In this document: one piece after another, positions 12,370-25,698 of the stretch | Position numbering within the stretch: the stretch's first letter is position 1 | How the letters are laid out: every line of letters starts with the position of its first letter | From: Lithospermum erythrorhizon | Lineage: Eukaryota > Streptophyta > Magnoliopsida > Boraginales > Boraginaceae | NCBI GenBank assembly: GCA_019722365.1 | Contig: JADFUC010001474.1 | Coordinates: 273,519 to 337,518 of the forward strand | Direction: 5' to 3' | DNA length: 64,000 nt | Made by a program: the position numbers and the translations under genes | The notes under the pieces: generated by a model | Seen by the model: only the letters and a program-made list of their open reading frames with translations | What the model was told of the DNA's origin: nothing | The model's database searches: none

Positions 12370-15300
12370 GGTAACACACTAAAGCTTTGCTTATCATTAA
12401 ATTTATTCTTTTAAACGAAAAACTTCCTTACACTAACACTTAACTTAAAAATGTTACAAAAATAGATGTACTCGATGAGGTTCTGTGGAAGAGGTGTCAA
12501 GGATAGCGGAGATAAAACAAGTTGCAAATGACTTCAGCATAAAGCTCGAGTTTTTTAACAAAAATATGGACATTGTGTGCTTTGATTGGCCACAAAACTT
12601 GAAGATTTGTAAGTGAAATTCGATATTGTATGAATTTATTTCGTTATGCCACTATATTGGTCTTATATGGTTTTTACTTGTATATCATTATGTTGAGATG
12701 ATATGGTTTATAGATCAGATATGATTTTCAAATCTGTATTATACATCATAGTCTATTTTGAAGTGTGTTTTCCAAGCTGTTATGTGGAATGTTTGCTTTG
12801 TGATTGTTAGGGAGCATTTTTGTCATAGGCAATGCTTGAACTTGAAGATGAGGGAGTTGCCAGTACCTGGCCCAGTAGCGATGGATTCTCCCGGACCCAC
12901 AGGGGCCAGCAGCGTACTTCATTAAGTGCGACCTAGAGGCAGCGTTGGTGTATGAAACTTCGATGTTATGTAACTCTACGTTACATACAAATGGGCTGGC
13001 CGCCTATCAATGGGAGGTTTTCAATTGAGTACGTGCGGTAATATGCCGCTTGACGGGGGCGGATCGACTTGTGGCGTTATGGTTATGATGTTTCACAAAG
13101 GAATGGAATGGCGTGAGGCGAAATGGGTCGTTTGAGAGAAATTTGGGCCGAGCAATGACGGAACAAGAATTGCTCGATCAAACAACTTCAATTCCAGAAT
13201 CGACACATTTGCGGCCTAGTGAATTACAAGAAAAACTGTTTAAGGGCCAATATTCAAAGGATAGCAAATGAGTTCTATATAAAAGAAAGAGGCGAACTTG
13301 GAGCAAATTCGATTATCGTTGGAAATCGGCCAGGCAAAAAAAAAAACAAGAAAAGATTGATTTTTAAGTGTTTAAAACAATACTTTTCCACTTTGTATGT
13401 TGCTAGTAAATCTTGTGATCGATTTTATGTACGTGATATTATTGATACTTTTAGTTTTTTATGACCGAATATTATTTTATTAATTTGAATGCGATGCGAT
13501 ATTGATATTTTATTTCCATATTGTTGCAAATTGTGGCATAACAATATAACAATTGAAAAATTGAAACAAAGTAACTCCTATTCTATCTATACTACATATA
13601 AAGCCTAAGGATCATAATTGTTTGGTGAAGCTTAAATGCATAATGAAACATGCCAAGATAACTAGTGTTAACTAATTTTGAGGATCATATGTCATGTAAA
13701 AGTGATATCTGACTTATATTTTGGCATAAAACTAAAAAAGATATCAAACCATTATTGTGGCATAACAAAAAAATTGTTATGGTAAACTGTTGCATAAACT
13801 TGTAAAACATATCCGTTATGAAATTACATTTATAAGCCAATATAAAACAAAATTATTTTATTTAATAATTGAAATGACCCCCTTTGTAATCATAAAATAA
13901 ATTTTTTTCTATATCACAAATACATCTTTCACAGTCAATGTCTTCTTGATTTTAGATAGAATTAATCCGTCCCTCTTGCTCCTTTGACATGTTGTTTGAA
14001 GGCTTCTAATCACGGAAGTCTTTGCTTTTGAATATCCCTATTTCTTATCCAGTAATAGTGCACAAAGTCGTGGAATTTCTCTCTGCTTCTTATTACTTCA
14101 TCTTTTCTATTATTGTCTGTTTTTATGGCACGTAGATAACTTGTGCCCTCTTCGTTTTGTCCTAGTAAAATAAGCGCCAACTTGAGAATTGCATAGATTG
14201 CTACAGGTGGCCAGAACCGTTTGCTTATTAAGTAAATAATTTATTGTTTGATTAGTTCCTCCTTCTTGAAAGAAATGAACTGCGTAACATAAATTATAAT
14301 CAAATAAAACTAGAAGCCAATCATTATCATAAATTATTGCATAAATGTGTTTAATAGTTACTTACAATGCCTTTCTATATAAGCCACTTCGAGGGGTTTT
14401 CACTCTTCACATAATTGCATAAAGTGGTTTCTTGATTCATTTACGTACCCGTTGGCTGTTTGGTATTTTGTCAAGTTTACTTCTTTAATACGCTGAGTCA
14501 TTATGTTATTTTTCATCAAATTTTTGCAATTACACAAAAAAGAGAATATTGGTTTATAATTGAAACAAAAAAATTATCTTAATAAAAAATCAATCGAATC
14601 AACAGAAAATATCCTTCAATATAATATTATGCAGTTAGTATGCCTGATATAGCCTGAAATGTGTGGCATGATGTCAACATGATAAGCAAAACAAAAAAAT
14701 TAAAGTCTATCATTTACTACTTTTACCTGATTTTACAAAAATTAACATCTCTAATTGAATCTGAAGCAACTCTCAAAATTATCTCAATAATTATTTGTTC
14801 TGGAAGGTCTTCAAGTAAATATTTTTTGCTCAATGTAGTATTCATGTTTCTGATAATAATTTTTGTTTCTAATAGTAATTCTTTATTTATGATAGTAACT
14901 CTTTGTTTTACCTCAATAATTATTTGATAATAATTCTTTGTCTTCAATGGTTTATTTATAGAATAATTGGTTGTGAAAAACCTTTCATATTCTTAAAGTA
15001 TTCGATTTCCTCATCACGTAATAAATAGTTGTAATTTAATTATAATAAATTAAGTACCTTTTGGCTCTTCATATTACCACGCTTTCAGTATAGAAAATTA
15101 AAACACATTATTATGCCCACGATATACTAGAAGCGTGCATTGGCATAATGAAATATATAAGAAATCTTTACTTGACAATATCTAAATTCAACACAATATA
15201 ATGTTAGGCGCCAATGATTTTTGTGAACTTGTTTGTTAACTTTGATGAAGATTATTCCTTATTCAATGTACAATCCAACTTCGTAACATAACCTCAAACA

Positions 15301-15770
15301 ATCCACATTCTACTATATGAAAAAGAATGATTAACAGGTGGCGTGGTATAATGAAAAGCGTTACTTTGAAACTTTTAATATAACTTAAACATAATGTAAT
15401 AATTACTAAATTGAGGCAAAGTGAAATTAATTATAGTTCATACAATGATTAATCTATCGAAATTAGAAATTAGTGTTCTTTCCATAATCAAAGCAATTGA
15501 AATTGCAAATTAAGTTTCATAGGGTTCATTCAATAATTAAAATAATGCATTTTTTAAATTGAGCTTCTTATTATAATCGAAAAAGAGAGTGCGATTTACC
15601 CCTTGATCTCGTTCACGAATATGGTGGTGCCGGGCGGGGCTTTGTCTTGGTCGATGGTGGTGGGAAGGGTGTTGGCGAGGTCGATGGTGAGTACGGAATT
15701 TGACCCTTAGTATTATTGATACTAAATAATTCTTTAGTACCCTAAGCCGAGGAAGCTCTATAATTTTCAT
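12370..15770. mobile_element. Decayed transposon copy A, with a peptidase-like remnant
   Basis: The segment at about 12380-12770 is clearly homologous to 44050-44420: shared strings such as cttgcttatcattaaattta, cttccttacactaacactta and ttatagatcagatatgat. Both copies end in the same short hairpin region (15705-15760 here, 48388-48425 in the other). Around 13030-13120 the plus strand reads PLDGGGSTCGVMVMMFHKGM, resembling the CGV motif of Ulp1-like C48 peptidases carried by some plant Mutator and CACTA elements, but with a stop soon after. The body is AT-rich, with repeated ttatgccacaat-type motifs. The class of the element is uncertain. Confidence 0.45.
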
Positions 15771-18009
15771 TATTATAATTATAAAAGGTAACATAAAATT
15801 TGTAGTAGAAAAAGCTGAGGTAAAAGAATAAATAAACTTTTATATATTTTAAAATATGTCGATTTCTTAACCTTTAAAAGATGGAATGCTATAGCACTAA
15901 ATGTACGCTTTACCATTATGTCAGCCAAAGATTTAATATCATGTATTATGAAGATCGTGTGTAGTTATATTGGGCGCTCCCGTACATAATGTACAATATT
16001 ATAAAGGGAGATAAAAAAGATCTTCCGCATTAAATTCCTAAAACTATGAAATCGTAAAAATCTAAAAAGTATAATACGTATATTTTTTAAACTTTATTAT
16101 CTAAAAATTCATTTGACATCTTAAATCGTCAAATTTTTTTCGTCTTTTGTCTTTTTTATTTGTTAATTAAAGTTGATATCTTCGATGCGTAAAGTAAATG
16201 CTTTATCCGAATCGATTTAATCCCCATTTTTTTGTTCTTGTTGTTTCTTTCATTTTATTCTTTGTTGGTTGACATATTTTTCTTAGTGTATCATTCTATT
16301 TTTTAATTATATAGTTATTCACTCATCTTTGGTTTCAAATTAAAGTAATTTGTCTCAACTAAAAAGAAGAATATGAAGCAGTACGATGTTGTCTTTTTAG
16401 TATCTTCTACAATAATTTTATTGGGTAAATTAAAATTATTATGCGTAGTTAAAAGAAAGCAATATATGAAATCATATGATTTGTTCTATTTCATTTCGAA
16501 TTAATTATGAAATCCTTTCGAATAAATGTGGAGTTTACGTTCTTATAATTATTTTATATTTATTATTATTAGTCTTCTCAATTATGTCTTCAAATGTGAA
16601 TTATTTAAACTTTTGTCTATTATGTCACAGCATTTTGGATGTATTGTTTATCTTCTTGATAGTTTTGATTTGAGTAGTTGTCCTTATTATTTTGATTTCT
16701 TTATCTTGTTATATTTAAGCTCACAATATTTAATATATATAGACGAAATAAAGCGATGTAAAAGCTAATGTGATATCCCCAGTGAAAATTTAATAATGTA
16801 AAGCATGTCATATCTAACTTGTATGTATATTCTGAGCTAGTATCGCGTCATTGTTTAAAATATAAAATTTAAAGCAAATTTTTTTTCTCAAATTATACAT
16901 ATATAACATAATATATTATAGAAAATATTATATATATAATAATTGATATTATCACATGTTATTTAATTTTAATAAAAATGAATAAACTTTATCCACAGTT
17001 TAGAAGGTAGTATCTATTAATAGTTTTATAAAATTATATAAGATGAAATATATAAAATATAATTAAATTATTATAGTAAAAACAAATGTAATAATAACAA
17101 CTTAAAAATAACATGAAGTTTTGAAAAACTAAAATAAAATTATTATACATCGAGTCAAGTTATATAAAGTAAAATATATAAAATATAATTAAATTATTAT
17201 AATACAAAAAAGCAAATGTAATAATAATAACTTAAAAATAACATGAAGTTTTGAAAAACATAATAAATATATTACATACATCCAAGTCAAGTTATTATTC
17301 ATAATTATTATTTACTATATTTTTAGTAATAAAATATCCTAATAAGGTAAATTTATATGCTATTGACATAAAGTTAAAAGCATCGTATGCGATCAATAAA
17401 AAGAACTTCGTAATAATTTCACTACTTTAATGGGTAATCACATGGGGAATGCAATTTATTTTCTTAATAATTATGGCTTAAATCATTTGAGTTTAAAAAA
17501 TAAAATCATATGGTTTGAAAATAATGACAATAATAAGTAATAAGGCGATGAGAAAATTAATATGTTTATCTTATATTACTACAAGAATGATAGTTTCAAT
17601 AGTATTGTATGCTTTTAATATGTTGTACAACTCCATTACTTATACATTGTCAAGTTTTTAAATTTACATTAGTTGGCTATAAATTTGAATTTCCGATATT
17701 TTTGATGTCTGATTAATTGTTGGTATAATTTTTATGGGGAAATTATTTAAAGTGTATGTTGATACGTCTTGATCGTAATATTTTCCAGATACAAATTCTT
17801 CTATTTCTTATAGAAATACTAAGATAATTATGATCATTTAAGACATTTGTATATATTCACTTCCCAATACATTATTATCTACTAAGACAATTATGATCAT
17901 CTAAAGTAAATTAATGACTCCTATATCTTTGAGAAATCTAACTAAATATGACCATAATTTTTAACCATTTAAATATAAAATTTATGAATCTTTACATCTG
18001 CCCAAATTT
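15771..18009. other. AT-rich intergenic DNA
   Basis: No supported gene. Composition is very AT-rich, with long poly-A/T tracts. It includes the local duplication at 17032-17266. Confidence 0.5.
17032..17266. repeat. Two-copy tandem duplication, period about 126 bp
   Basis: The block containing aaatatataaaatataatta and the later string ataacatgaagttttgaaaa occurs twice in direct orientation, about 126 bp apart (first copy from about 17032, second from about 17160), with few differences. It is non-coding. Confidence 0.75.
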
Positions 18010-18575
18010 ATGCAAAGATCGTAAAATTCTCTTTTTCAATAATTAAAAATTATTTAAATCTCAACCAACAAATTTTAAAATTATGAATATTATATCTTCT
18101 TCGATACAAAAGGTTGTTCGATTTATTTTTTTAAATAGTCAAAATTATTAATAATTTAATCACTAAATTAGGAATAATACATACAAAATTTATCTACAAG
18201 AAGCGTTCAATTTTTTCAATAGTCAATTTTTTAAAAACTCGGCCAAGCAAATTTAAAATTAGCAAAAACATCATGATACCTTGATCTACAAAGGATTAAT
18301 TGATTTTCTTTTGGATAGTTAAAATTATTTAAAAAGTCGACAAATAAAATTTAAAATTTATGATCTTAGAATTTACGCGTCAATCTACAAAAGATCGTTG
18401 ATTTCTTTGTTCGATAGTCGAAATTATTTAAAATTAACCGACAAAACTAAAAAATTACGAAGACCACATACCACGCCCATCCTACAAAAATGTTCGTGAG
18501 AATTTTAACTTTTTCGATAGTTAAAAATTATTTAAAAAGCTTCAATATACGAAATTCAAAAATTCGTAAATACTA
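18010..18575. repeat. Degenerate ~100-bp tandem repeat array, block 1
   Basis: A unit built around gatagtcaaaattatttaaa, then an a/ctcaacc-acaaaatttaaaa stretch, then ctacaaaagatcgttgattt recurs about every 80-105 bp (cores near 18048, 18144, 18222, 18324, 18422 and 18527). Copies are diverged from one another. It is non-coding. Confidence 0.65.
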
Positions 18576-18810
18576 CTCCTGTCCCATGAAGATTATCGCT
18601 TTTGACTTTTGCTTTTCGTAGTTGAGCTTTTTATTTATATTTTTTTTGTGTTTTATAATAATTGATGAAAAATATATCGATGGAAAAAGAATTTATTTTT
18701 TATTTTTTATTGATATATTTTTTAAAATATGAACAAATATCTACGGTTAAAGTTCGAAACATGAAAAGTGAAAAAAGTAAAATGGCTCTTTTGTGGGATG
18801 GGCAATAACT
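18575..18810. mobile_element. Probable Stowaway-type MITE
   Basis: The left end (ctcctgtcccatgaagatta) and the reverse complement of the right end (gcccatcccacaaaagagcc) form imperfect terminal inverted repeats typical of plant Stowaway elements. The interior of about 190 bp is AT-rich. Confidence 0.5.
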
Positions 18811-19780
18811 AATAAATGCTTTTCTACAAGATGAATTCGATTTTCTTTTTAATAGTCGCGGTGTTTAAATTCGGCAACAAAAGTAACAGCTTATTATTAC
18901 TATATATATATTACCTTCGTATACAGAGATTTTTTGATAGTCGAAAATTAACAAATTTTATGATGTTAATAATTGATATTCAACTTTGGTTTGAATCAAA
19001 ATTAATAATAATGATAAAGTAAGTTGAAAATATTATATGTTGATAAACATATTTCACATAACAATATAATAAAATTTTTATAAAGTATTTGAGTTGAAAT
19101 TAAAGGTCGACTTATGTCGTAATTATTCACGTCGTTGATATATATATGGATTTGTGTTAGGCCTTATAAAAGTTAAATAGATAATAGATATTAATTTTTA
19201 ATTTATCATCAAAAAATCAAGACTTGAGGCAATTAAAATTTTATAATTTTTACTTATTACGAATGATAAGCATATCTCGAGTTAATGTGAGAGCAGAACG
19301 ATTAAAAAAAAAAATATTTTGATTTAAAATTATCTATTTTTCTCATTCCGTTAGTAATATTTAACGGTTAGCTAATTCTTGATGAGGTATAGTGTAAGTT
19401 GATTTATAAGTTTATGAATGGGTATTAACATACTCGAGTTCTGAGGGGTATGGTGCTCGTAAAATTTTATAGGAGGGGTGGGGTGCAAATTACTCAATAA
19501 TTTGAATACTTTTTTATCGTTAGAGAAAGATTGTCTAGATTAATTTAATGAATAAATTCATCCCAATTTATATACATAACATTGATTTGAATAACAAATT
19601 ATAATATTTTTAGTAAATTACCTTAAATATATTAATACTTTAAATATTTTTCATCGTATATTATATAATACTCCGTATTAACTTATACTAATTCTTTTCC
19701 AATACTATTTTTAATTACTATATGTGAATTATTTAGCTACAAATTTCAATAAGAACAAATTCTACTTGTTTCAAACAAAA
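18811..19780. other. AT-rich intergenic DNA
   Basis: No gene or clear repeat recognised apart from short AT tracts. Confidence 0.45.
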
Positions 19781-20135
19781 ACTTTAAAAAAATTCAGCAC
19801 ATTGATTGAAGCTCAACCAACAAAACTTAAAAATTATGAAAATATCGTTACGCTAAAATACAAAAGATTTAATTAATTTTTTTTTTTTAATAGTTAAAAT
19901 TATTTAAAACTCAATCACCAAAATTTAAAATTTAAAAATCACCAAATTTAAATCATTTAAAGATCGTTCAATAGTCAAATTATTTAAAAACTCAACCGAT
20001 AAAAGCTAAAAAATTATGAAAACTACATCTTCATAAAATTACAAAATATTCATGAATTTTCTTTTTTTTAATAGTTAAAATTATTTAAAACTCAACCACC
20101 AAAATTTAAAATTTATAAATACTTAAATATAACGT
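19781..20135. repeat. Degenerate ~100-bp tandem repeat array, block 2
   Basis: The same unit as block 1 recurs here (agttaaaattatttaaaact followed by caaccaccaaaatttaaaat; cores near 19896, 19979 and 20081, spacing 85-100 bp). The two blocks are separated by about 1.2 kb, which contains the MITE. Confidence 0.65.
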
Positions 20136-21079
20136 ATTTGGCTAAAATATTGTTCAAGTAATATTATAAGAAAACTCGATTATTTTATACATGTTTCAAA
20201 CAAAATTTGAGCGTTATTCAACTTTGATGATCGAATTTTTAATTATAAAACTGCGAATTATTTTATCACAAGTATAATTTTGAAGAAAAATAATGCAAAA
20301 TAACTAATATTTTGAAAAATATGTAAATAACTAATATTTTTAAGCCAAAATTATTCTTAACATAATATTTTGATTATTCAAGTAAAAATACTGTGTTAAT
20401 TTTATATCAAACTTAATAATTTTATTAAGTATGGTCCCTATGATTTTATACATATATAGTCCTATGATTTCTATACGTATCGACTTGTAATAGGATTTAT
20501 ATTTGTAGGTATCCTTCAAGAAATATTTCTATTTGCATGTAGAATCGCATATTATAGGATTTGTATTTATGTCTTTTAGTTTAATTAAAATTTATCAATA
20601 GAATTATCACCGCCGTTAAAGAGGGTATTTTGAATTTGAAATCACGTAAAATAGAGAGAAAGCTTTTAAAGATAAGCTTGATTTTATATATATATAAATA
20701 AATAGATATAGATATAGATAGATAGATATAGGTATAGGTATAGATTGATATAAATTACAAAAATAATGGAACATCCAATCTGGATGCAAATGAACACTAT
20801 AAATTAGTAATGCAATGTGCTTCTAATCAAGTTGGCAGTATTGTGGAAATGTTTTCATCCCCATCTTAGCCACGTGCTACAATGTTATAGAGATTTTTTT
20901 GTTATAAAAAGTCTAGTAGCTAGTTTATCATCCAGAAATGGAACAAATTTTAGGTAGTCATAATCTCATGGATATAAAAAGACCCAGAATATATTACAAA
21001 AGAATTACTCCATATATTATATGGTTGGCAGATGGCACATATGGAGTACCTTGATTTGAGTAGTTGCAGAAAATATATA
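20136..21079. other. Intergenic DNA with GATATA microsatellite
   Basis: A short simple-sequence tract of tata, gatata, gata and ggtata units lies at about 20690-20752. The remainder is AT-rich and holds the 3' flank of the minus-strand receptor kinase. Confidence 0.5.
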
Positions 21080-23179
21080 TCATCCTAAGTAGCGAATGCT
21101 CGAGTGTCTACTATACCCGTCAGTTGTCATGGTTGTATCATCCTCAGAAGGCAACGTCCACCCCTTGAGGATCTGTTCAAACGTTGGATATGATTGATTG
21201 CCGAATGCTAGGGAACTATTCACCCACAACTCTCCAAAATTCATCTTTCCAAGGAGGTACTTGCTCAAATCTTCACTTACTTCTGATTCCTCATTGTCAT
21301 TTTTTCCTTCAAAAAGTTTCACAACTTGTCTCATTGTCGGCCTACTGCTAGCCTCTGGATGACTGCACAACAATCCCACCTGCACCACTTTCTCGACTTC
21401 CTCTTCATCGAAATCTCCCTTATGCGCCCTTATTCTCTCATCAATTGCATTAAGCAACTTCTCTTGCTTCATATGTTCCAAGACAAAAGCTATCAAATGA
21501 GGCTTGCCTTCTTCAATAGGTCGCCTTCCACACATGACCTCCAGAATCAAGACTCCATAACCAAATACATCAGTTTGCATCGATGCTCTGCCAGTCCTAA
21601 CAACTTCTGGTGCCATGTAACCAACTGTCCCGACAACACGGGTTGTGGCAGCCATCACATCATGTTCATGCATTCTTGCCAAACCAAAATCACCCAATTT
21701 AGCATTCATATATTTGTCAAGTAGAACATTGCTTGATTTGATATCCCTATGGAGCACTTTGGATTCCCAGCCCTCATGTAAATAAAGAAGTGCAGAGGCT
21801 ATATCCTTCAAGATTCTAATCCTTTCTTCACAATTCAACATAATCTTTTCATCACAATCAGAAAATACCCTTTTGTCTAAACTTCCATTCTCCATGTAAT
21901 CATAAACCACAATTAGGCTGCTCCCTCTCTCTTTCTTACACCAACCTCTCAATCCAACCAAATTCCTATGCTTCAACCTTCCAAGACTCGAAATTTCGGA
22001 CAAAAATTCCCTCATCCCTTCACCATTTTCCTGAGTAATCCGCTTGATCGCCACTTCCACTCCACCTGGTAATACACCTTTATAAACTGGTCCATTACCT
22101 CCAACTCCAATGACATTTTCATCTGCGAAATTCTTGGTCGCTATTTCAATTTCGTGATATGGAATTTTATGAGGCCAATACTCTAGTTCCCAATCTTCCA
22201 TGTCCTCCCTCTCATTCCTCAGCCTCCTATTTCTCTTAATCAACAAAACCGAACCTACAATTCCAGTGACAACAACAACAAACAACCCAACAGACAACCC
22301 TACAACAAACCATTTTGACTTGTAAATTGGATCTTCAGGGAGCTGAAATGAAGGTAAGTTGGAAGTTATTAGAGCATCACTTAAATTAAAATTTTCATTG
22401 CTAAAACTCCAAGCTAAAATCTTGTGACTTTGAACTAAAGCCCCTGTGGCAGCAGTGAAGCCAACATACATTTCATCCTCAAAAACTTGGGACAGATTAA
22501 CTGAAACACTTATCAATGGTCTCTTAGGCCTTATCATCCCTGCTTCCACCATCGAAACATTCATCCAAGAATCTGCATAATCAATCCAAACTTGATAATT
22601 TTTCCCATCATTCAACGTCAACTCCTGGAAAGACTCCTCATCATCATGATTCCAACAGCCTGCTTCATGAACATGAGTCGAAGTCAAAGAGTTTATATCA
22701 ATCCCAACATGGTTATCATCTATATCTTGAAATTCCTCATTCTGGAACACATCAAATTCAACACCAAAAACATGTGTGTTTGGATCACCATCATTAGTCC
22801 TATTAAGAAAGCCAAGATTCTGTGAAGAGGTTGTGCCATCAATACCAGTGTATGGTACAAACAAGAATACTATTCCATGGCCTGGTTGAATATCCTTGTA
22901 AGGAGCCATAGCAAAAATGAAAGATGTTGAAAATGGAAGAACATATGATGAATTGAGTTGTTTTGTAGAAATCTTAAAAGGGTATAGAGCTCTACCTATG
23001 GAAAATGTTCTTTCATCAGTTAATGTAAGAATACTAGACTCAATTGTTGCATTACCATATAGTGATACTGTGGAAGAGTTGAAGGTGTTGAATACAAAAT
23101 CAATGCAAAATATTGGTTGAATGGATAAAAATGAGTAAACAAGAGTTAGCAATAAATATTTGTGAAACTTGTTCTTCAT
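21080..23179 (-). CDS. L-type lectin-domain receptor kinase (LecRK-VII.1-like)
   Basis: Intact intronless frame of 699 residues. The order is a hydrophobic signal peptide (1-25), a legume-lectin domain at about 26-262 (FDV and DDNHVGIDINS calcium and sugar-binding type motifs), one membrane helix (290-314) and a Ser/Thr kinase with glycine loop GVGGNG (358-363), catalytic lysine K379 (VAIK), HRD at 477-479, DFG at 497-499 and APE at 523-525. All catalytic residues are present, so an active kinase is expected. L-type lectin receptor kinases sit in the plasma membrane and link extracellular signals, such as eATP or wall damage, to immunity and pollen development; the ligand here is unknown. The juxtamembrane WPHKIPYHEIEIATKNF and the GRRPIEEGK stretch are closest to clade VII as I recall it. 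The start is chosen because it gives a complete signal peptide. Confidence 0.95.
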   Translation of the reverse strand: MKNKFHKYLLLTLVYSFLSIQPIFCIDFVFNTFNSSTVSLYGNATIESSILTLTDERTFSIGRALYPFKISTKQLNSSYVLPFSTSFIFAMAPYKDIQPGHGIVFLFVPYTGIDGTTSSQNLGFLNRTNDGDPNTHVFGVEFDVFQNEEFQDIDDNHVGIDINSLTSTHVHEAGCWNHDDEESFQELTLNDGKNYQVWIDYADSWMNVSMVEAGMIRPKRPLISVSVNLSQVFEDEMYVGFTAATGALVQSHKILAWSFSNENFNLSDALITSNLPSFQLPEDPIYKSKWFVVGLSVGLFVVVVTGIVGSVLLIKRNRRLRNEREDMEDWELEYWPHKIPYHEIEIATKNFADENVIGVGGNGPVYKGVLPGGVEVAIKRITQENGEGMREFLSEISSLGRLKHRNLVGLRGWCKKERGSSLIVVYDYMENGSLDKRVFSDCDEKIMLNCEERIRILKDIASALLYLHEGWESKVLHRDIKSSNVLLDKYMNAKLGDFGLARMHEHDVMAATTRVVGTVGYMAPEVVRTGRASMQTDVFGYGVLILEVMCGRRPIEEGKPHLIAFVLEHMKQEKLLNAIDERIRAHKGDFDEEEVEKVVQVGLLCSHPEASSRPTMRQVVKLFEGKNDNEESEVSEDLSKYLLGKMNFGELWVNSSLAFGNQSYPTFEQILKGWTLPSEDDTTMTTDGYSRHSSIRYLG

Positions 23180-23980
23180 TGTGAATTAGTTTAAGCTAAG
23201 CTGTAGAAGGGATTCGTGGAGTTTTGAATTAGAGGCAGAGGAAGCATATGTGAAAGATTGGATAAGTTATTAAATGCTATTGAGTCTTGAACGTATAATT
23301 TGACGACTTTTGGCAAATTTTATTTATTCTCTTGTCAAAATGAGGCAAAGATTAGTTAATGGCTGACAAGTTTGACGCCAATCTTCGGTCAACTTTATTA
23401 ATCTCAAGCAAATCAATCATCAATTCCATTTATATTATGGTTGTAAATATCAAAGGCTTTAAAATTGATAATTTAGTCAAGACTATGAGCTTTAAAATAG
23501 AGTTAAACTAAATAAATAATTTGGTCAAGATAAAATCTTAAAATTGCATGGTAGAGTTGACGCCCACCAATCCTTTGGTTCAAACTTAATTAATTTATGA
23601 ATTGAAAAATTATGTGATAAAAAGATGTAGCGGCATCAGATTAATATCAACATTAATGGCATAATGCGAGATAAGCGTAATGCTAGTTTAATATATAAGC
23701 GGTATCGCGCGTTTAATAGCGAAAAAAGCGTAGAATAAAACTTCGCTTAACATGTGTTTTCTGACTGCATTCAGCTTCTAGTCGACAGCCAATTTCAGCC
23801 TTGGCTTATTGTCTAGCATAGCTTAAAAACATTAGCGACATAAGAAACTACCGAGCAATACCATATTAAAATGTACGTCAAGCGTAGTTAAAAGCATACT
23901 TATTTAGTAACATAAGCGTTGTTGAAGCGTCACGACGATCTAACTTAAAACCAACAGAGTTTCCAAAACAACATGAAATA
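23180..23980. other. Upstream region of the lectin receptor kinase
   Basis: This contains the 5' flank of the minus-strand kinase gene and then unrecognised AT-rich sequence. I see no gene. Confidence 0.4.
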
Positions 23981-23989
23981 TGTAAATGG

Positions 23990-25430
23990 ATTTCAAAGGT
24001 TCAGCGCCCATGTGAGTGCGATGCGCACCTTGTGGATCGGCGATTGATATTTACATTATGCGTGTTATCTGAATAAGTTTTAATTCCATCTTTTATATAT
24101 TCTTCTATGATAATTAACTTTAGTTCGGGATTAAAGGGTTCTAAAAAGCAGCAATAAAACTCTACGTAGAAATGAAAAACTCTTAATCTAAAGTTAGGCT
24201 CCATTATTACCGCCGTGCATATGCATGTGGTATAAGATGAAAATATTTTAAAAGCTTTTCTTATATTCGGGCAAGCGTCTTTAACAGCATGCTGTTTACA
24301 TGTTTGCTACGCTTGAATGGAAGATTAACAACGCATTCTAAAGAAGATGAATGTTTGGATGATAAGTTAGCTTTTATTATAATCTTTGACACTAGAAACT
24401 TAAAGTCCTTAACAATATTTTCAATTATTATATGAGTGGAACATAATATCTATCAACTTGAACATGTTTAAAGCTAAAATTTTGTGATTCTTTCCTTATA
24501 CATATATGCCCCATAGATAAGTAAGTCGAGTTTTCATCCCAGTTTCGCGATCAAAATTAATTTTGCAAGCACTGCAGGAAGTCTCAGCGAATTTTTATAT
24601 TCATGTTTTAGCACATCCGCCATTAACAACTAAATTAACGACGCTGAGGGGTAAATAAATTCATATAAACAACTTTTTGGTAGTATTTAGCAGTAATTGA
24701 ATGAGCGACGCAAACATCTAACATGAAAAAGGAACTGCTTAAAATCCGAATTAATTGACATATTTAATTTTCAATTGAAAAGCCGATAGCGGACGCATTA
24801 TAAATAAGAAATTGAAGCAATTTTATTCAAACATTTATTATCTTCGGCACGTAGGAGTATCTTGGCCCAGAAATTTGAATATTGTTATGTTTAGCGGGTG
24901 TGATCTAAAATATTCAGTGCTCGCTTTCGCTTGAGGCCGATCTCTGTCGATTGATGACGTATTACCACGCGTATATCCAAAATGTAAAGACCGCCGATAT
25001 CATTAGTCGAAGCAAAATTTTATAAAGTCGAAAGAGTTGCACTAGAAGTTAACTTTTCATTTTTTTAAATATTTAAAAGCGTAGGTTATGAAAGTAATGC
25101 GGGGGATGCGTTTAGATCGAGAATTAACGGCTTTTTGAATCGATTAGTGAGGCGTCGCATCGCCGTAATTTAAAAGCGAAAGAAGCTACCCAGATTCTGA
25201 AATTTAAATGCACTACATCGCATAAGCCAAAACATTAAAAAAGTTGCTTCGGTTTGGGTATTAATTGTTATGTGTCACATGGCATGAAATTAGTGATCTT
25301 TATGACTTAACAAGTACGTGTCTATTTGGATGACCAGTTAACTCCTTTCTGCAGTAGACATTTATACAATCTAAGCAAGTTCTAGCTTTTGATTTGCGGT
25401 CGGCGCCGAAATATTATTAGTCAGTGAAGT
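23990..25430 (-). pseudogene. Heavily decayed hAT transposase relic
   Basis: On the minus strand, 25420-24990 aligns by eye with the transposase N-terminal part of the intact-ended hAT element at 50270-49876: shared tttgggtattaat, taaaaaaagt, cttatgactta, gggggat and aacgactttttgaat blocks in the same order. Near 24200-24060 a frame reads EPNFRLRVFHFYVEFYC and then IIEEYIKDGIKTYSDN, resembling the C-terminal region of hAT transposases that follows the conserved LDPRFK-type motif. Many stops and indels lie in between, so no product is possible. It is probably an older member of the same family. Confidence 0.55.
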
Positions 25431-25698
25431 TTTATTTTTTATTTTTATTATTTAGTATCAGAAATGAATTTAATTCGAGAAAGTTAATACTTGAATTCTT
25501 CATGTACTATTATGATCACTCCAAATTAACATTATCATTAGCACTAGTAAAATGAATTTGATGAATTTGAACATTTTTAACAAGATTAAGTTTGGATGGT
25601 ATTAACGGACTGGTGCGGCCCGGTTGGTTATTAGAAGGTTTAGATTAAGTATCACGCCTCTGGGGATTTCTCTACGAGTCAAAAGCGAAGAGAAAAAC

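Noticed and set aside
18010..20135. CRISPR array
   Set aside because: The units are degenerate, about 100 bp, in a plant nuclear genome, without identical short repeats and unique spacers.
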